From Sneathiella sp. HT1-7 (GTDB lineage Bacteria; Pseudomonadota; Alphaproteobacteria; Sneathiellales; Sneathiellaceae), in the NCBI RefSeq assembly GCF_020731145.1, contig NZ_JAJFZN010000001.1, positions 1 through 64,000 of the forward strand: DNA of 64,000 nucleotides, in the 5' to 3' direction. Below, one piece after another: positions 55,836 to 64,000 of this stretch. How positions within the stretch are numbered: position 1 is the stretch's first letter; every line of letters starts with the position of its first letter. A model generated the notes under the pieces. That model was not told the DNA's origin and did no database searches. It was given only the letters and a program-made list of their open reading frames with translations. The translations under genes and the position numbers were made by a program.

Positions 55836-57041
55836 ATGGCTGCAGGGATTAAAGATAAAGTTGCTATTTTGGGTATGGGTTGTTCACGATTTGGCGAACG
55901 CTGGAATGACAACGCAGAAGATTTGATGATCGAGGCCTATGTCGAGGCGCTGGCAGACGCGGGGATCGAGAAGAGCTCGATTGACGCCGCCTGGTTTGGC
56001 ACCGGTATCGAGGAAGAGCATGTGGGCAAATCCGCCGTACCGCTTTCCATGGCGCTAAGGCTTCCCAACATCCCCGTTACCCGTGTTGAAAACTACTGCG
56101 CCAGTGGTTCAGAAGCTTTCCGTGGTGCCGTCTATGCTGTTGCCTCCGGCGCGTGCGATATCGCGCTCGCCCTTGGTGTCGAGAAATTGAAGGACACAGG
56201 ATATGGCGGCCTGCCGCAACGTAACCGCGGATCCGTCAATGACCTCTTCTGGGCGAATGCGTCGGCTCCCGGCTCTTTTGCGCAGTTGGCTTCGGCTTAT
56301 TCTGCGAAGCATGGCGTCAATAAAGATGACATGAAGCGGGCGATGGCCCATATCTCCGTCAAGAGCCATGACAACGGATCCAAAAATCCAAAGGCGCATC
56401 TTCGTAATAAAATCAACGAAGATAAGGTGATGAACGCCCCAATGATTGCAGAGCCCCTCGGCCTCTTCGATTGCTGCGGTGTAAGCGATGGATCGGCCTG
56501 TGCCATTGTCACGACCCCAGAAATTGCGAAATCACTGGGAAAATCGGATCTGATAACGGTCAAAGCTATGCAACTCGCGGCCTCTAACGGTCGGGAAGCG
56601 CAGCATAACTCCTGGGATGGCAGTCATTTCGTGACCACCCGCGCAGCTGCTAATCGCGCCTATAAGGAAGCGGGGATTACCAAGCCGCGGGATCAGATCA
56701 GCCTGTTCGAAGTACATGACTGCTTTTCCATAACGGAATTTGTCACCATGGAAGATCTTTTCATCTCCGAAGAAGGTAATGCCGTCAACGATATCATGGA
56801 TGGCTTCTATGATGCTGACGGCAAGATCCCTTGCCAAATCGACGGCGGGCTTAAATGCTTCGGCCATCCGATTGGCGCATCGGGCCTGCGCATGATTTAC
56901 GAGATGTATCTGCAGATGCAGGGCCGCGCAGGAGATCGTCAGAGAAAGGAAGAGCCCGTGGTTGGCATGACACATAACCTCGGCGGCTTCCCGCATCAGA
57001 ATGTCTGCTCCATCACCATTGTCGGAAAAGAAGGCGCTTAA
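55836..57041 (+). CDS. Thiolase family acetyl-CoA acetyltransferase (SCP2-type)
   Basis: A 401-residue thiolase of the SCP-x/archaeal type. The nucleophilic Cys is C88 in NYCASGSEA. The other catalytic residues lie in FEVHDCFSITEF and GGLKCFGHPIGASG. It therefore should catalyse thiolytic cleavage or Claisen condensation, unlike its upstream partner. The gap to the HMGCS-like/DUF35 gene is two bases, so a stoichiometric complex is likely, as DUF35 bridges thiolase and HMGCS in archaea. Here it probably releases acetyl-CoA during branched-chain acyl breakdown. Confidence 0.9.
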   Translation: MAAGIKDKVAILGMGCSRFGERWNDNAEDLMIEAYVEALADAGIEKSSIDAAWFGTGIEEEHVGKSAVPLSMALRLPNIPVTRVENYCASGSEAFRGAVYAVASGACDIALALGVEKLKDTGYGGLPQRNRGSVNDLFWANASAPGSFAQLASAYSAKHGVNKDDMKRAMAHISVKSHDNGSKNPKAHLRNKINEDKVMNAPMIAEPLGLFDCCGVSDGSACAIVTTPEIAKSLGKSDLITVKAMQLAASNGREAQHNSWDGSHFVTTRAAANRAYKEAGITKPRDQISLFEVHDCFSITEFVTMEDLFISEEGNAVNDIMDGFYDADGKIPCQIDGGLKCFGHPIGASGLRMIYEMYLQMQGRAGDRQRKEEPVVGMTHNLGGFPHQNVCSITIVGKEGA

Positions 57042-57058
57042 GCTCTTTCTCCGGACCC

Positions 57059-57093
57059 CTTCAGGCCGCCTTCTACTCCCGGGCGGCCTGAAG
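57059..57093. terminator. Strong bidirectional hairpin between thiolase and acyl-CoA ligase genes
   Basis: CTTCAGGCCGCC (57059-57070) pairs perfectly with GGCGGCCTGAAG (57082-57093) around an 11-base loop, between two convergent genes. T runs on either side are poor, but the 12-base GC-rich stem and position support termination. Confidence 0.65.
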
Positions 57094-57110
57094 ATTATTT
57101 GAGTATGATT

Positions 57111-58652
57111 TCAGATGGGAACGCGAAGGTCGCCGATTTCGTCCTTCAGAACCCGTTTCAGAACCTTCCCGGTCGCATTACGCGGCAGTTCCTCCATAAA
57201 GACAACATGCTTCGGGATTTTGTATCGGGCGAGTTTATCCTGACAATAGTGGATTACGTCGTCTGCGGATAGTTGCTTGTCCGGCGCGATAACGATGACG
57301 GCACATCCTACTTCATCCCAACGATCATCCGGGACACCAATGACCGCCAGATCAGCGATTTCCGGCATTTTGAACAAGGTACTCTCGATTTCCGCCGGGT
57401 ACACATTCTCTCCGCCGGAGATATACATATCTTTCCAGCGATCAACGATGAAGTAATGCCCTTCCTCATCCACTCTGCAGGCGTCGCCGGTATGCAGCCA
57501 TCCATTCGTTATTGTTTCGGCATTAGCGTCGGGTCGGTTCCAATATCCGGGAGTGATGTTCGGCCCCTTCACCCATAGCTCTCCGGTTTCTCCTTGTCGA
57601 ACGTCCTCGCCATTTTTATCGACAACGCGCGCCTCCGCATTCAAGGCAAGTTTCCCCGCAGAGCCCGGTTTACTGAACGCCATTTCCGCATCTTGCACTG
57701 TCACTGTCGGGCTGGTTTCTGTCATTCCATACCCTTGTTGCAAGGCCAGCCCCCGCGCCTTATAGGTTTCAAGGAGTGGCACAGGCGTAGGTGCCCCGCC
57801 GACGCCAGAACAGGCAAGGCGTGAAAAATCCGTTGTGTTAAATTCAGGATGTTGGCTCATAAAAAGGTAATTTGCTGGCACGCCAAAGAAATGGGTAAGA
57901 CCTATCTCCTCATCATCAATGATGCGAAGACATTCCCCCGGATCAAAGGCCCGCATGACCAATGTTGTTCCGCCAAAATAGAGCGCAACGGAGCTGTAGC
58001 AGTTAAGTCCGCCTGTATGGAATAAGGGCAAGATTGTTAGTGTCTTGGCATCCGGCGTGAAATAGGTGGGAACGCCTAGGTTCACCGCGTTATAAAAAGC
58101 CATGCCATAAGTATTCATCGCGCCCTTCGGCAGGCCGGTCGTGCCAGAGGTATACATGATCGTCCAAACATCGCCATGGGTGACATTTGTGAGTGTTGGT
58201 GTCGGGTTCGCGGCCTTGATTGCCGCCTCATAGGGTGTATCGCCTCCGCCTCCGCTCGTTTCCAGAAAATGAAGGACGTCAGTTCTTTCCTTTAGCTCCC
58301 CTATTTCTACAGAGAACTGTGAATCATGGATAAGAGCTTTTGGCCCAGCGTCGCGGATGATGAAATCGAGTTCATTGACTGTAAGTCGCCAGTTAAGCGG
58401 CAGAAATATAGCGCCAATCTTGGCGCAAGCCGCCTGTATTTCCAACATATCAGTCGAATTCATGGCGAGAACCCCGACCCGGTCACCTTTTTCTATCTCA
58501 CAATTTTTCTGCAAATGAAAAGCAAGGCGCAAGGCCCTGTCATTTGCCTCGGCATAGGTAAAATGGCGATTGGAATGGAGATCTACCCAGACCTCTTTTC
58601 CCGGAACCCTCTCTGTGTGATGGGCCAGCCAGTCGTAATGCGTTACGCTCAT
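57111..58652 (-). CDS. AMP-forming acyl-CoA ligase
   Basis: ANL-family enzyme that joins a carboxylic acid to CoA through an acyl-adenylate. P-loop TIMYTSGTTGLPKGA (about 164-178), adenine motif QGYGMTETSP, hinge HTGDACRVDEEGHYFIVDRWKDM (in pieces) and the C-terminal catalytic Lys in PRNATGKVLKRVL. Length 513 residues. In the Atu pathway of Pseudomonas an acyl-CoA synthetase (AtuH) fills this role; this enzyme is the best candidate here but is not obviously orthologous. It converges with the thiolase gene and is divergent from a crotonase gene. Confidence 0.9.
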   Translation of the reverse strand: MSVTHYDWLAHHTERVPGKEVWVDLHSNRHFTYAEANDRALRLAFHLQKNCEIEKGDRVGVLAMNSTDMLEIQAACAKIGAIFLPLNWRLTVNELDFIIRDAGPKALIHDSQFSVEIGELKERTDVLHFLETSGGGGDTPYEAAIKAANPTPTLTNVTHGDVWTIMYTSGTTGLPKGAMNTYGMAFYNAVNLGVPTYFTPDAKTLTILPLFHTGGLNCYSSVALYFGGTTLVMRAFDPGECLRIIDDEEIGLTHFFGVPANYLFMSQHPEFNTTDFSRLACSGVGGAPTPVPLLETYKARGLALQQGYGMTETSPTVTVQDAEMAFSKPGSAGKLALNAEARVVDKNGEDVRQGETGELWVKGPNITPGYWNRPDANAETITNGWLHTGDACRVDEEGHYFIVDRWKDMYISGGENVYPAEIESTLFKMPEIADLAVIGVPDDRWDEVGCAVIVIAPDKQLSADDVIHYCQDKLARYKIPKHVVFMEELPRNATGKVLKRVLKDEIGDLRVPI

Positions 58653-58931
58653 ATTTTCCTCCCCGTCTTGCTTTTTTTGTCTGCAGGTTATTGTTGAATT
58701 TTCTCCGTCAGGCGGATTATGGGCCGCTCACTATATTTATGCGCGGCCATCATTTCCCGCTTCGCCAATACAATAATATTTTATGGTGTCCCTGTTGTTC
58801 CTCTCATCATGCCCGCTTTCACCATTTTGTAAAAGCCCTTTGGCCTCCGAAGAGGTTTGATACCTGCCCTATATCGCCGTAAGATGGGCCAAAATAATAA
58901 GCATTCAAACTCTGAGAAGGGATAATCCGCC

Positions 58932-59780
58932 GTGACATATAGCTGCTTCGACGTTCAAATAAAAAATCAGATCGCTCATATCATTCTTAACCGGCCTGAA
59001 AAGCGCAACAGCATGATCCCGGCATTCTGGAATGAACTTCCCGAGATTGTTCGGGACATCGATGAAAATGCAAAGGCAAGAGTGATCGTTATTTCCTCGA
59101 CCGGGCCGCATTTCTCCTCCGGGCTGGATGTCGCCTCTTTCGTGCAGCCAGAAATAACCGATCCAAAAGAAAAACGAGCCTCGGAAATTAGCGCTGGCGC
59201 CGCATTTTATGGCGCCGTCAAGAACATGCAGCAGACTTTCACGGCGTTGCAGGACTGCCGCCTACCCGTCCTTGCGGCCATTCAAGGTGGCTGTATCGGT
59301 GGTGGGGTTGATCTAATCACAGCCTGCGATATGCGCTATGCCACCGAAGATGCGTTTATCACAATCTTCGAGACAAATATTGGCATGACCGCTGATGTCG
59401 GAACTTTCCCCCGAATTACCAAGGTGATCGGCGACGGCCTTGCACGGGAGCTAGCCTATACGGGCCGCCGGATGCCCGCGAATGAGGCAAAATCCGCAGG
59501 CCTGTTTAACACCGTCTATAAAGATCAGGAGGCACTTCTCGGCGCCGTCATGGAAATAGCAAAGGAAATCGCCAGCAAGGCACCGCTTGCGATCATGGGC
59601 TGCAAGCGCATGATGAATTATTCACGCGATCATTCGATAGAGGATAGCCTTGATTATATCGCTATATGGAATGCCAGCATGTTGCAGCGGGAGGAAATAT
59701 TTGAGGCGATGAAGGCCAATGCCGAAAAACGGCCCGCCGAGTTTGTCGAACTGCCGCCTATTCAAAAGAATATTGGCTAG
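58932..59780 (+). CDS. Crotonase family protein, Delta3,5-Delta2,4-dienoyl-CoA isomerase-like
   Basis: A 282-residue crotonase with oxyanion-hole residues in GPHFSSGLDVASF and QGGCIGGGVDLITACDMRYA. The segment E147-TNIGMTA-D155-VGTFPRITKVIG places two acidic residues eight apart, as in mammalian ECH1 dienoyl-CoA isomerase (its ADVGTLQR motif), rather than the pair of hydratases. It would shift conjugated double bonds for the reductase at 47589. It starts with GTG, preceded by AAGGGA at ten bases. Confidence 0.85.
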   Translation: MTYSCFDVQIKNQIAHIILNRPEKRNSMIPAFWNELPEIVRDIDENAKARVIVISSTGPHFSSGLDVASFVQPEITDPKEKRASEISAGAAFYGAVKNMQQTFTALQDCRLPVLAAIQGGCIGGGVDLITACDMRYATEDAFITIFETNIGMTADVGTFPRITKVIGDGLARELAYTGRRMPANEAKSAGLFNTVYKDQEALLGAVMEIAKEIASKAPLAIMGCKRMMNYSRDHSIEDSLDYIAIWNASMLQREEIFEAMKANAEKRPAEFVELPPIQKNIG

Positions 59781-59820
59781 CCACCCCGTCGGCACAGGCC
59801 CTAAATAGATAAAATGAGAG

Positions 59821-59897
59821 TGGTGATCCCGACAGGACTCGAACCTGTTACCTCAAGATTAGGAATCTTGCGCTCTATCCTGATGAGCTACGGGACC
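59821..59897 (-). tRNA. tRNA-Arg (CCU anticodon)
   Basis: On the minus strand a full cloverleaf: acceptor GGTCCCG with CGGGATC, D-arm GCTC...GAGC, anticodon arm CAAGA-TTCCTAA-TCTTG with anticodon CCT at the loop centre, T-arm ACAGG-TTCGAGT-CCTGT, discriminator A and an encoded CCA. It reads AGG arginine codons. The gene lies between a crotonase gene and a small lipoprotein gene. Confidence 0.96.
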
Positions 59898-59935
59898 ATA
59901 TCCCGGGTTTAGCAGAGAGCTTTTTTGCATGCCAC

Positions 59936-59971
59936 AAAAAATTGGAGGGAATTACTCACGCGGTTCCCTCC
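59936..59971 (-). terminator. Terminator of the DUF3012-type lipoprotein gene
   Basis: On the minus strand GGAGGGAA (59971-59964) pairs with TTCCCTCC (59951-59944), followed by AATTTTTTG. It lies 13 bases after the lipoprotein stop. Confidence 0.85.
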
Positions 59972-59984
59972 CCATATCATACGG

Positions 59985-60164
59985 TCAGTCAGAAGTCAGG
60001 ACGCAATTCTTTGCGAAATCAGCTGCTTCATTCGCGGACCAGTCGCCCTTGGGCTTTTCTTTCATTGTTTCACACCATTCCTTGCTCCCCACTTCCGGGT
60101 CGCAAGCCGCAAGTCCCAGCGCAAAAACGGACAAAAGAATAAAGCCGACAAATTTCCTAATCAT
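59985..60164 (-). CDS. Small DUF3012-type lipoprotein
   Basis: A 59-residue lipoprotein with a signal peptide ending in the lipobox ALGLAAC (lipidated C21). The short mature part DPEVGSKEWCETMKEKPKGDW, read in two pieces, with the end SANEAADFAKNCVL, matches the DUF3012 family as remembered. The two later cysteines (C31 and C54) could form a disulfide. GGAGGG ribosome site at seven bases. Outer-membrane or inner-membrane anchoring and function are unknown. It follows ompA's terminator on the same strand and ends in its own strong terminator. Confidence 0.72.
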   Translation of the reverse strand: MIRKFVGFILLSVFALGLAACDPEVGSKEWCETMKEKPKGDWSANEAADFAKNCVLTSD

Positions 60165-60182
60165 ATTTTTCCCTCCAGATAC

Positions 60183-60217
60183 AAAAAAAGGACGGGGCGC
60201 GTTTCCGCGTCCCGTCC
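60183..60217 (-). terminator. Intrinsic terminator of the OmpA-like gene
   Basis: GGACGGGGCGCG (60190-60201) pairs with CGCGTCCCGTCC (60206-60217), allowing one G-T pair, with a TTTC-type four-base loop. Seven T follow on the minus strand. 18 bases after the OmpA-like stop. Confidence 0.9.
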
Positions 60218-60234
60218 CTTCTTGAGTGTCAAGA

Positions 60235-61113
60235 TTACTTGCTTTCGACGGTAATTACCACACGACGGTTTGCCGCGTTTTTAACACCATCAGCAGTCTG
60301 GACTTTTAGGTCCTTCTTACCGTAGGAGCGCATGATAATCCGCTTCGGCTCCATGCCTTCCTCGATACCCATGAAGGCAACGTTTTCGGCACGGCGTTCA
60401 CCAAGCTTGTCATTGTAGACTACGCTACCGACTGTATCTGTATAGCCAGCGATCGTGATCTTCGGATCCTTGAATTTTTTCATGTATTCCGCAGCTGCTT
60501 TGACCTCTTCCATAGAGCCTGGCAGTGGTGTATCGGAATCGAAATCAAAATTCACTTCGAAGGATTGCGGCGCCATCATGGGTTCTTTCTTCTTCATGAC
60601 GACAACTTTTTCTTCAACAACAACCGCGACCGGTGCCATTGCAGCTTCAATCTCTTCCATCGCTAGCACGAAGGCATCCCGGCAAGCGGCGATATCTTTC
60701 GGCTGCCAGTTTTCTTCCTGCTCCTGCACCCAGCAATCAAAGCTTGTCTGGGCTTTTGCTGCCTGCATCGGAAGCTTCTCACGTGCGCCAGCATTCAGAA
60801 CCTCCATCAAACGTTCCCGCGCGCCGATCAGGACCGGCTCTCTGTCGGAAGGAAGATGCCATTCTTCTGGGTGATAGGGATCAACCTGTTCCCCACGTGT
60901 TGCCGCCATTGCCTTTTCTGCAAAGCGGTCAGAATCAATGTAGTCGCCTTCGTTATATTCAGCTTTCGCAAGTTCAATATAACCTGTGTAAAGCGCTTGC
61001 TGGTACTCACTCCCGCTCGGGCTTAACCGTTCGGCCTGTTCCAACTTGCCACCACATGCCGCCAGCACGAGCGAAGCTGCGCCAACAATCGCAAATCTAA
61101 TCGTATTTTTCAT
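60235..61113 (-). CDS. OmpA-like lipoprotein with peptidoglycan-binding domain
   Basis: A 292-residue envelope protein. Lipobox LVLAAC with C20, then a helical N-terminal domain (about 22-160), a Val/Lys/Met-rich linker (VVVEEKVVVMKKKEPMMAP), and a C-terminal OmpA domain: FNFDSD-like NFDFDSDTPL, the peptidoglycan contact GYTDTVGSVVYNDKLGERRA and NRRVVITVESK. It links the outer membrane to the wall. The ATG at 61113 is chosen because the GAGGGGAAGATT ribosome site precedes it and the lipoprotein signal begins there; the longer frame to 61158 lacks both. Strong terminator downstream. Confidence 0.9.
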   Translation of the reverse strand: MKNTIRFAIVGAASLVLAACGGKLEQAERLSPSGSEYQQALYTGYIELAKAEYNEGDYIDSDRFAEKAMAATRGEQVDPYHPEEWHLPSDREPVLIGARERLMEVLNAGAREKLPMQAAKAQTSFDCWVQEQEENWQPKDIAACRDAFVLAMEEIEAAMAPVAVVVEEKVVVMKKKEPMMAPQSFEVNFDFDSDTPLPGSMEEVKAAAEYMKKFKDPKITIAGYTDTVGSVVYNDKLGERRAENVAFMGIEEGMEPKRIIMRSYGKKDLKVQTADGVKNAANRRVVITVESK

Positions 61114-61339
61114 AATCTTCCCCTCAACCCTTTCCAAGGTGCACTGGTATAACACCAAGTATGGTTAATACTAGTACGTTGCAGAGCAGCAAACAATAAA
61201 ATTCACTGTCATAAAGCTGAAATAAGCTATTTGTGCGTTGTTTCAACTCTTATTTTGCAAATACTTAATAAAACCTATGAAATAAAAATGTCCTAAATAC
61301 GGCAACTAACGACCATATTTATGACTTTAACATTCATAC

Positions 61340-62593
61340 TTATGAAACATTCGTTACGGTTTCTTGACGGCCAATTCCTCGTACTAGGATAGCTGCCGCC
61401 GCAATCAGAACGGCTGAACCGATCAGGCATACCTCCACACCGCCGATTTGATATAGCATGCCGGACATGAGCGTACCCAAAAACCGCCCTCCTGCGTTCG
61501 CCATATAGTAAAACCCGACATTGAGTGTGGTTTGATCCGTGTCCGAGATCGCGAGAATTAGGTAAGAGTGAAGCGATGAATTTATCGCGAACAGAATACC
61601 AAACAACGCCAACTCGCCAACCGTTACAATACCGAGCCAAGCGATATTGTCCGTTAAAGCAATCTGATCAGTCAGAAGATAAATTACAACAGCAAGCAAC
61701 AGGGGGACAATCGCCAGCGCCCCGCCCCAAAGGCTCGCCGCGATCACCTCCATTGTAACCCCGTCAGGCGATTTTTGAACAAAGCGCGGCGCCACGGCCT
61801 GAACAAATCCATAAACAATGACCCACACAGCCATGAAGGTGCCGATTTCGACGAAACTCCATCCCAGAACTTCATCCAAAAACAAGGGGACGCCGACCAC
61901 AAACCAGACGTCCCGACCGCCGAACAGAAAGAATCGGGCCAGGGAGATCAAGTTTATGTCTCGTGTCTTGGAGAGTATGCGCGAAAAGGGAGGTTTTGAG
62001 GTCGGCTGCCCGGCAAACTGCTTCAAGAGAAGGAAAGACGCGACCAAAACTACCGCAAGGCCAGCCGCCATAAAAATCAATGCCCCTTCAAAACCGATAG
62101 ACGTCAACAATGCACCACCGAGGAAGAAGCCTGCGCCCTTCAAGGCATTTTTTGAACCTGTCAGCGCCGCCACCCACTTAAACAGCCGGGAGGTGCCACC
62201 TTCAGGCAACAATATCTTGATGGAGGATTTGGCGCTCATCTTGGTGAGATCTTTGGCGACTCCCGACAGTCCCTGAGACAGGAAGACATAGAGCACCGAC
62301 ATTTCTCTGGACCAACTCGGATCAAGCTGGGAGAGCATAAAAAGTGCCGCAATTTGCAGCCATAGGCCCGCGTATAAAGTAAAGCGCAAGCCAAGCCTTG
62401 CCGCAATCCAGCCCCCTACCAGATTAGTAACAACCCCGAAAAATTCATACAGAACGAATAATGCCGCGAGTTCAATGGGCGTGTAACCCAGACTATGAAA
62501 ATGCAGAAGGACGATCATCCGAAGCGCGCCATCGGTCAGGGTTAACCCCCAATAGGCGCTTGTAACTACGGCATAATCGCGCCACGCAGTCAT
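61340..62593 (-). CDS. arsJ: Organoarsenical efflux MFS permease ArsJ
   Basis: A 417-residue 12-segment transporter that exports 1-arseno-3-phosphoglycerate, an unstable product made by the partner GAPDH, giving arsenate resistance. Segments [56 protein letters not shown] and [21 protein letters not shown] (each read in part) resemble the ArsJ branch. The decisive evidence is that its ATG overlaps the stop of the ArsJ-associated GAPDH gene by four bases. No arsenate reductase or ArsR lies in the window. Confidence 0.9.
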   Translation of the reverse strand: MTAWRDYAVVTSAYWGLTLTDGALRMIVLLHFHSLGYTPIELAALFVLYEFFGVVTNLVGGWIAARLGLRFTLYAGLWLQIAALFMLSQLDPSWSREMSVLYVFLSQGLSGVAKDLTKMSAKSSIKILLPEGGTSRLFKWVAALTGSKNALKGAGFFLGGALLTSIGFEGALIFMAAGLAVVLVASFLLLKQFAGQPTSKPPFSRILSKTRDINLISLARFFLFGGRDVWFVVGVPLFLDEVLGWSFVEIGTFMAVWVIVYGFVQAVAPRFVQKSPDGVTMEVIAASLWGGALAIVPLLLAVVIYLLTDQIALTDNIAWLGIVTVGELALFGILFAINSSLHSYLILAISDTDQTTLNVGFYYMANAGGRFLGTLMSGMLYQIGGVEVCLIGSAVLIAAAAILVRGIGRQETVTNVS

Positions 62594-63621
62594 CGGATTT
62601 CCTTCGCGACCTTAGCCGCCAATTCCCGCATTCGCCAGACATAACCGGTTTCATTGTCATACCAGGAGAGGATTTTGACCTGAGTTTCATCAACAACCAT
62701 CGTCGATGGCGCATCAACAATTGAAGAACGACGATCATTGACGAAATCAGCGGAAACGAGCGGGCGCGTTTCATAGCCGAGAATGCCCTCAAGTTCCGCC
62801 TCGCTCGCGGCTTTGAAGAAGCTGTTTACTTCTTCCACCGTTGTTGGGCGGGCGACTTCCAATACGCAGTCCGTGATCGACGCATTCAGCAGCGGAACCC
62901 TTACCGCGACGCCATTCAGTTTACCTGCAAGCTCCGGATATATCATGGCAATCGCCGTCGCCGAGCCGGTTGATGTAGGAATAAGAGAGTTCAACGCGGA
63001 CCTTGCCCGACGTAAATCCTTATGCGGTGCATCAACAATGATCTGCGTATTAGTGACATCATGAATTGTCGTGATCAGGCCGTGCCGAATGCCGATATTT
63101 TCCTGTATCACTTTAATCAGCGGTGCCAGACAATTCGTGGTGCAGGACGCGTTGGTCAGAATATGATGCGCAGTCGGATCATAGAGATGATCGTTAACGC
63201 CCATCACGATATTTATGTCCGCGTCCTTGACTGGGGCAGCGACGATTACTTTCTTTACACTTCCGGAAAGATAGAGCTGCAACACATCCCGTTTTTTAAA
63301 CTTGCCGGTGCATTCAATAACGATATCAACATCTCGCTCTGCCCAGGGAATCTCGGCCGGATCAGCATGGTCGGAAAATGTCATCGAGAAATCACCGGCT
63401 TTCAGATACGGTTTTTCCCAGAGAACTGGAATGTCGAGATGCCCATGAACACTATCAAACTCGAGCAAATGAGCCGCAGTTTCCGGGCCACCCTTTACTT
63501 CATTGATATGGACAACATCAAAAGCCGGGCCGCTTTCCCTCTCCTTAGCATGTTCCAATGCCGCGCGCAGGAACAACCGCCCCATGCGACCAAACCCGTT
63601 TATCCCAATCCGGACTGCCAT
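62590..63621 (-). CDS. ArsJ-associated glyceraldehyde-3-phosphate dehydrogenase
   Basis: A GAPDH that uses arsenate in place of phosphate to make 1-arseno-3-phosphoglycerate for ArsJ export. NAD-binding [11 protein letters not shown], catalytic C160 in NASCTTNC, and the downstream [17 protein letters not shown] are normal. The group-specific [14 protein letters not shown] near residue 50 and linkage to arsJ mark the arsenate-resistance form rather than the glycolytic housekeeping enzyme. Length 343 residues. First gene of the operon, divergent from a cation diffusion facilitator. Confidence 0.9.
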   Translation of the reverse strand: MAVRIGINGFGRMGRLFLRAALEHAKERESGPAFDVVHINEVKGGPETAAHLLEFDSVHGHLDIPVLWEKPYLKAGDFSMTFSDHADPAEIPWAERDVDIVIECTGKFKKRDVLQLYLSGSVKKVIVAAPVKDADINIVMGVNDHLYDPTAHHILTNASCTTNCLAPLIKVIQENIGIRHGLITTIHDVTNTQIIVDAPHKDLRRARSALNSLIPTSTGSATAIAMIYPELAGKLNGVAVRVPLLNASITDCVLEVARPTTVEEVNSFFKAASEAELEGILGYETRPLVSADFVNDRRSSIVDAPSTMVVDETQVKILSWYDNETGYVWRMRELAAKVAKEIR

Positions 63622-63791
63622 TTATTCCACCACTTATGCATACAGATTTGTCCACGCCGCATTTTACTGCGACTGGTGAACTCGCGTCACCCTAGTTTTC
63701 GGATATTACATCTTTATGTCAAAATTCTATGGACAACCAATGTGCCGCCCCTGTCTAATTAGCGGAATTCCTCTCGAAACCGGTCTATTTT

Positions 63792-64000
63792 ATGGCATCA
63801 TCACATTCACATACCGACAGCAAAGCACATAGTCATTCGCATGATCATGCACCGAAAGTAACGGAAGATAGCGAGCGGCGTATTTTCTGGGTTATGTGCC
63901 TAACTGGCGGGTACATGATATTGCAAGCGCTGGGCGGTTTGTTCTCCGGCTCCCTCGCCCTGCTTGCTGATTCCGGGCATATGCTCTCCGATACAGCAGC
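63792..64000 (+). CDS. Cation diffusion facilitator (CzcD/ZitB-type), truncated by window edge
   Basis: The ATG at 63792 opens a frame continuing past the window end. A His/Asp-rich N-terminal tail (HSHTDSKAHSHSHDHAP) that can bind metal is followed by the first CDF membrane segments and the transport-site motif LALLADSGHMLSD. Members export Zn, Co or Cd in exchange for protons. Divergent from the arsenate operon, forming a small metal and metalloid resistance patch. Only about 69 codons are visible. Confidence 0.88.
   Translation, partial: MASSHSHTDSKAHSHSHDHAPKVTEDSERRIFWVMCLTGGYMILQALGGLFSGSLALLADSGHMLSDTA

Noticed and set aside
54364-57041. Mevalonate pathway start (thiolase plus HMG-CoA synthase)
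   Set aside because: ispG shows an MEP pathway, and the synthase-like protein lacks its catalytic Cys and Glu; no HMG-CoA reductase is nearby.
62590-63621. Housekeeping glycolytic gapA
   Set aside because: Translational overlap with arsJ and the ArsJ-partner sequence features point to the arsenate-resistance paralogue.

Overview
The window is about 64 kb of a free-living, aerobic Alphaproteobacterium with roughly 50% GC. The evidence for the class is a set of alphaproteobacterial families and gene orders: a DUF4167 protein beside prmC-prfA, lysC next to ptsP and ubiG, an NDUFAF5-type methyltransferase-comF-grxC-Nit2-DUF1178 block, ppiC divergent from secA, DUF2849 and DUF934 around a ferredoxin-type sulfite reductase, and a CarD-family regulator. 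A Sneathiella-like or Rhodospirillales-like organism fits, but the sequence alone does not fix the genus. No rRNA, CRISPR array, insertion sequence or prophage was seen.

Left part (1-34 kb) is core genome. It holds an M23 endopeptidase, an MFS carrier, clpB with a sigma-32-like promoter, a long leftward block (prmC, prfA, hisS, ispG, a RodZ-like protein, ptsP, a nitronate monooxygenase-like enzyme, lysC), then ubiG, argJ and a Nudix hydrolase. After these come comF, grxC and Nit2, ppiC and secA, fdxA and carD. The stretch ends with a phosphatase-fold protein that has lost its metal ligands, an M48 protease and a thermonuclease-fold protein that has also lost key residues.

From 34 to 38 kb lies an assimilatory sulfur block: cysH, DUF2849, a nitrite/sulfite-type reductase and DUF934, flanked by AT-rich DNA. 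A YHS-domain protein, a rhomboid protease and a glutathione transferase follow.

From 39.6 to 59.8 kb there is a large catabolic island of the acyclic terpene utilisation (Atu) type. It contains AtuA, an AtuE-like hydratase, an AtuD-like acyl-CoA dehydrogenase, the two subunits of a biotin carboxylase (AtuC/AtuF) and a TetR regulator with a clear palindromic operator. It is extended by a CaiB CoA-transferase, an ADP-forming CoA ligase, a 2,4-dienoyl-CoA reductase, a TIGR03084-type metal protein, an AMP-forming CoA ligase, a dienoyl-CoA isomerase-like crotonase, and a pair made of an HMG-CoA-synthase-like/DUF35 fusion plus a thiolase. Together these would activate branched unsaturated acids, carboxylate and hydrate them at the methyl branch, cleave off an acetyl unit and reposition double bonds. 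The HMG-CoA-synthase-like fusion lacks the catalytic Cys and Glu of its family and is the most interesting protein here.

The right end holds tRNA-Arg(CCU), a DUF3012-type lipoprotein, an OmpA-like lipoprotein and a two-gene arsenate detoxification operon (ArsJ with its partner GAPDH), divergent from a truncated cation diffusion facilitator gene.
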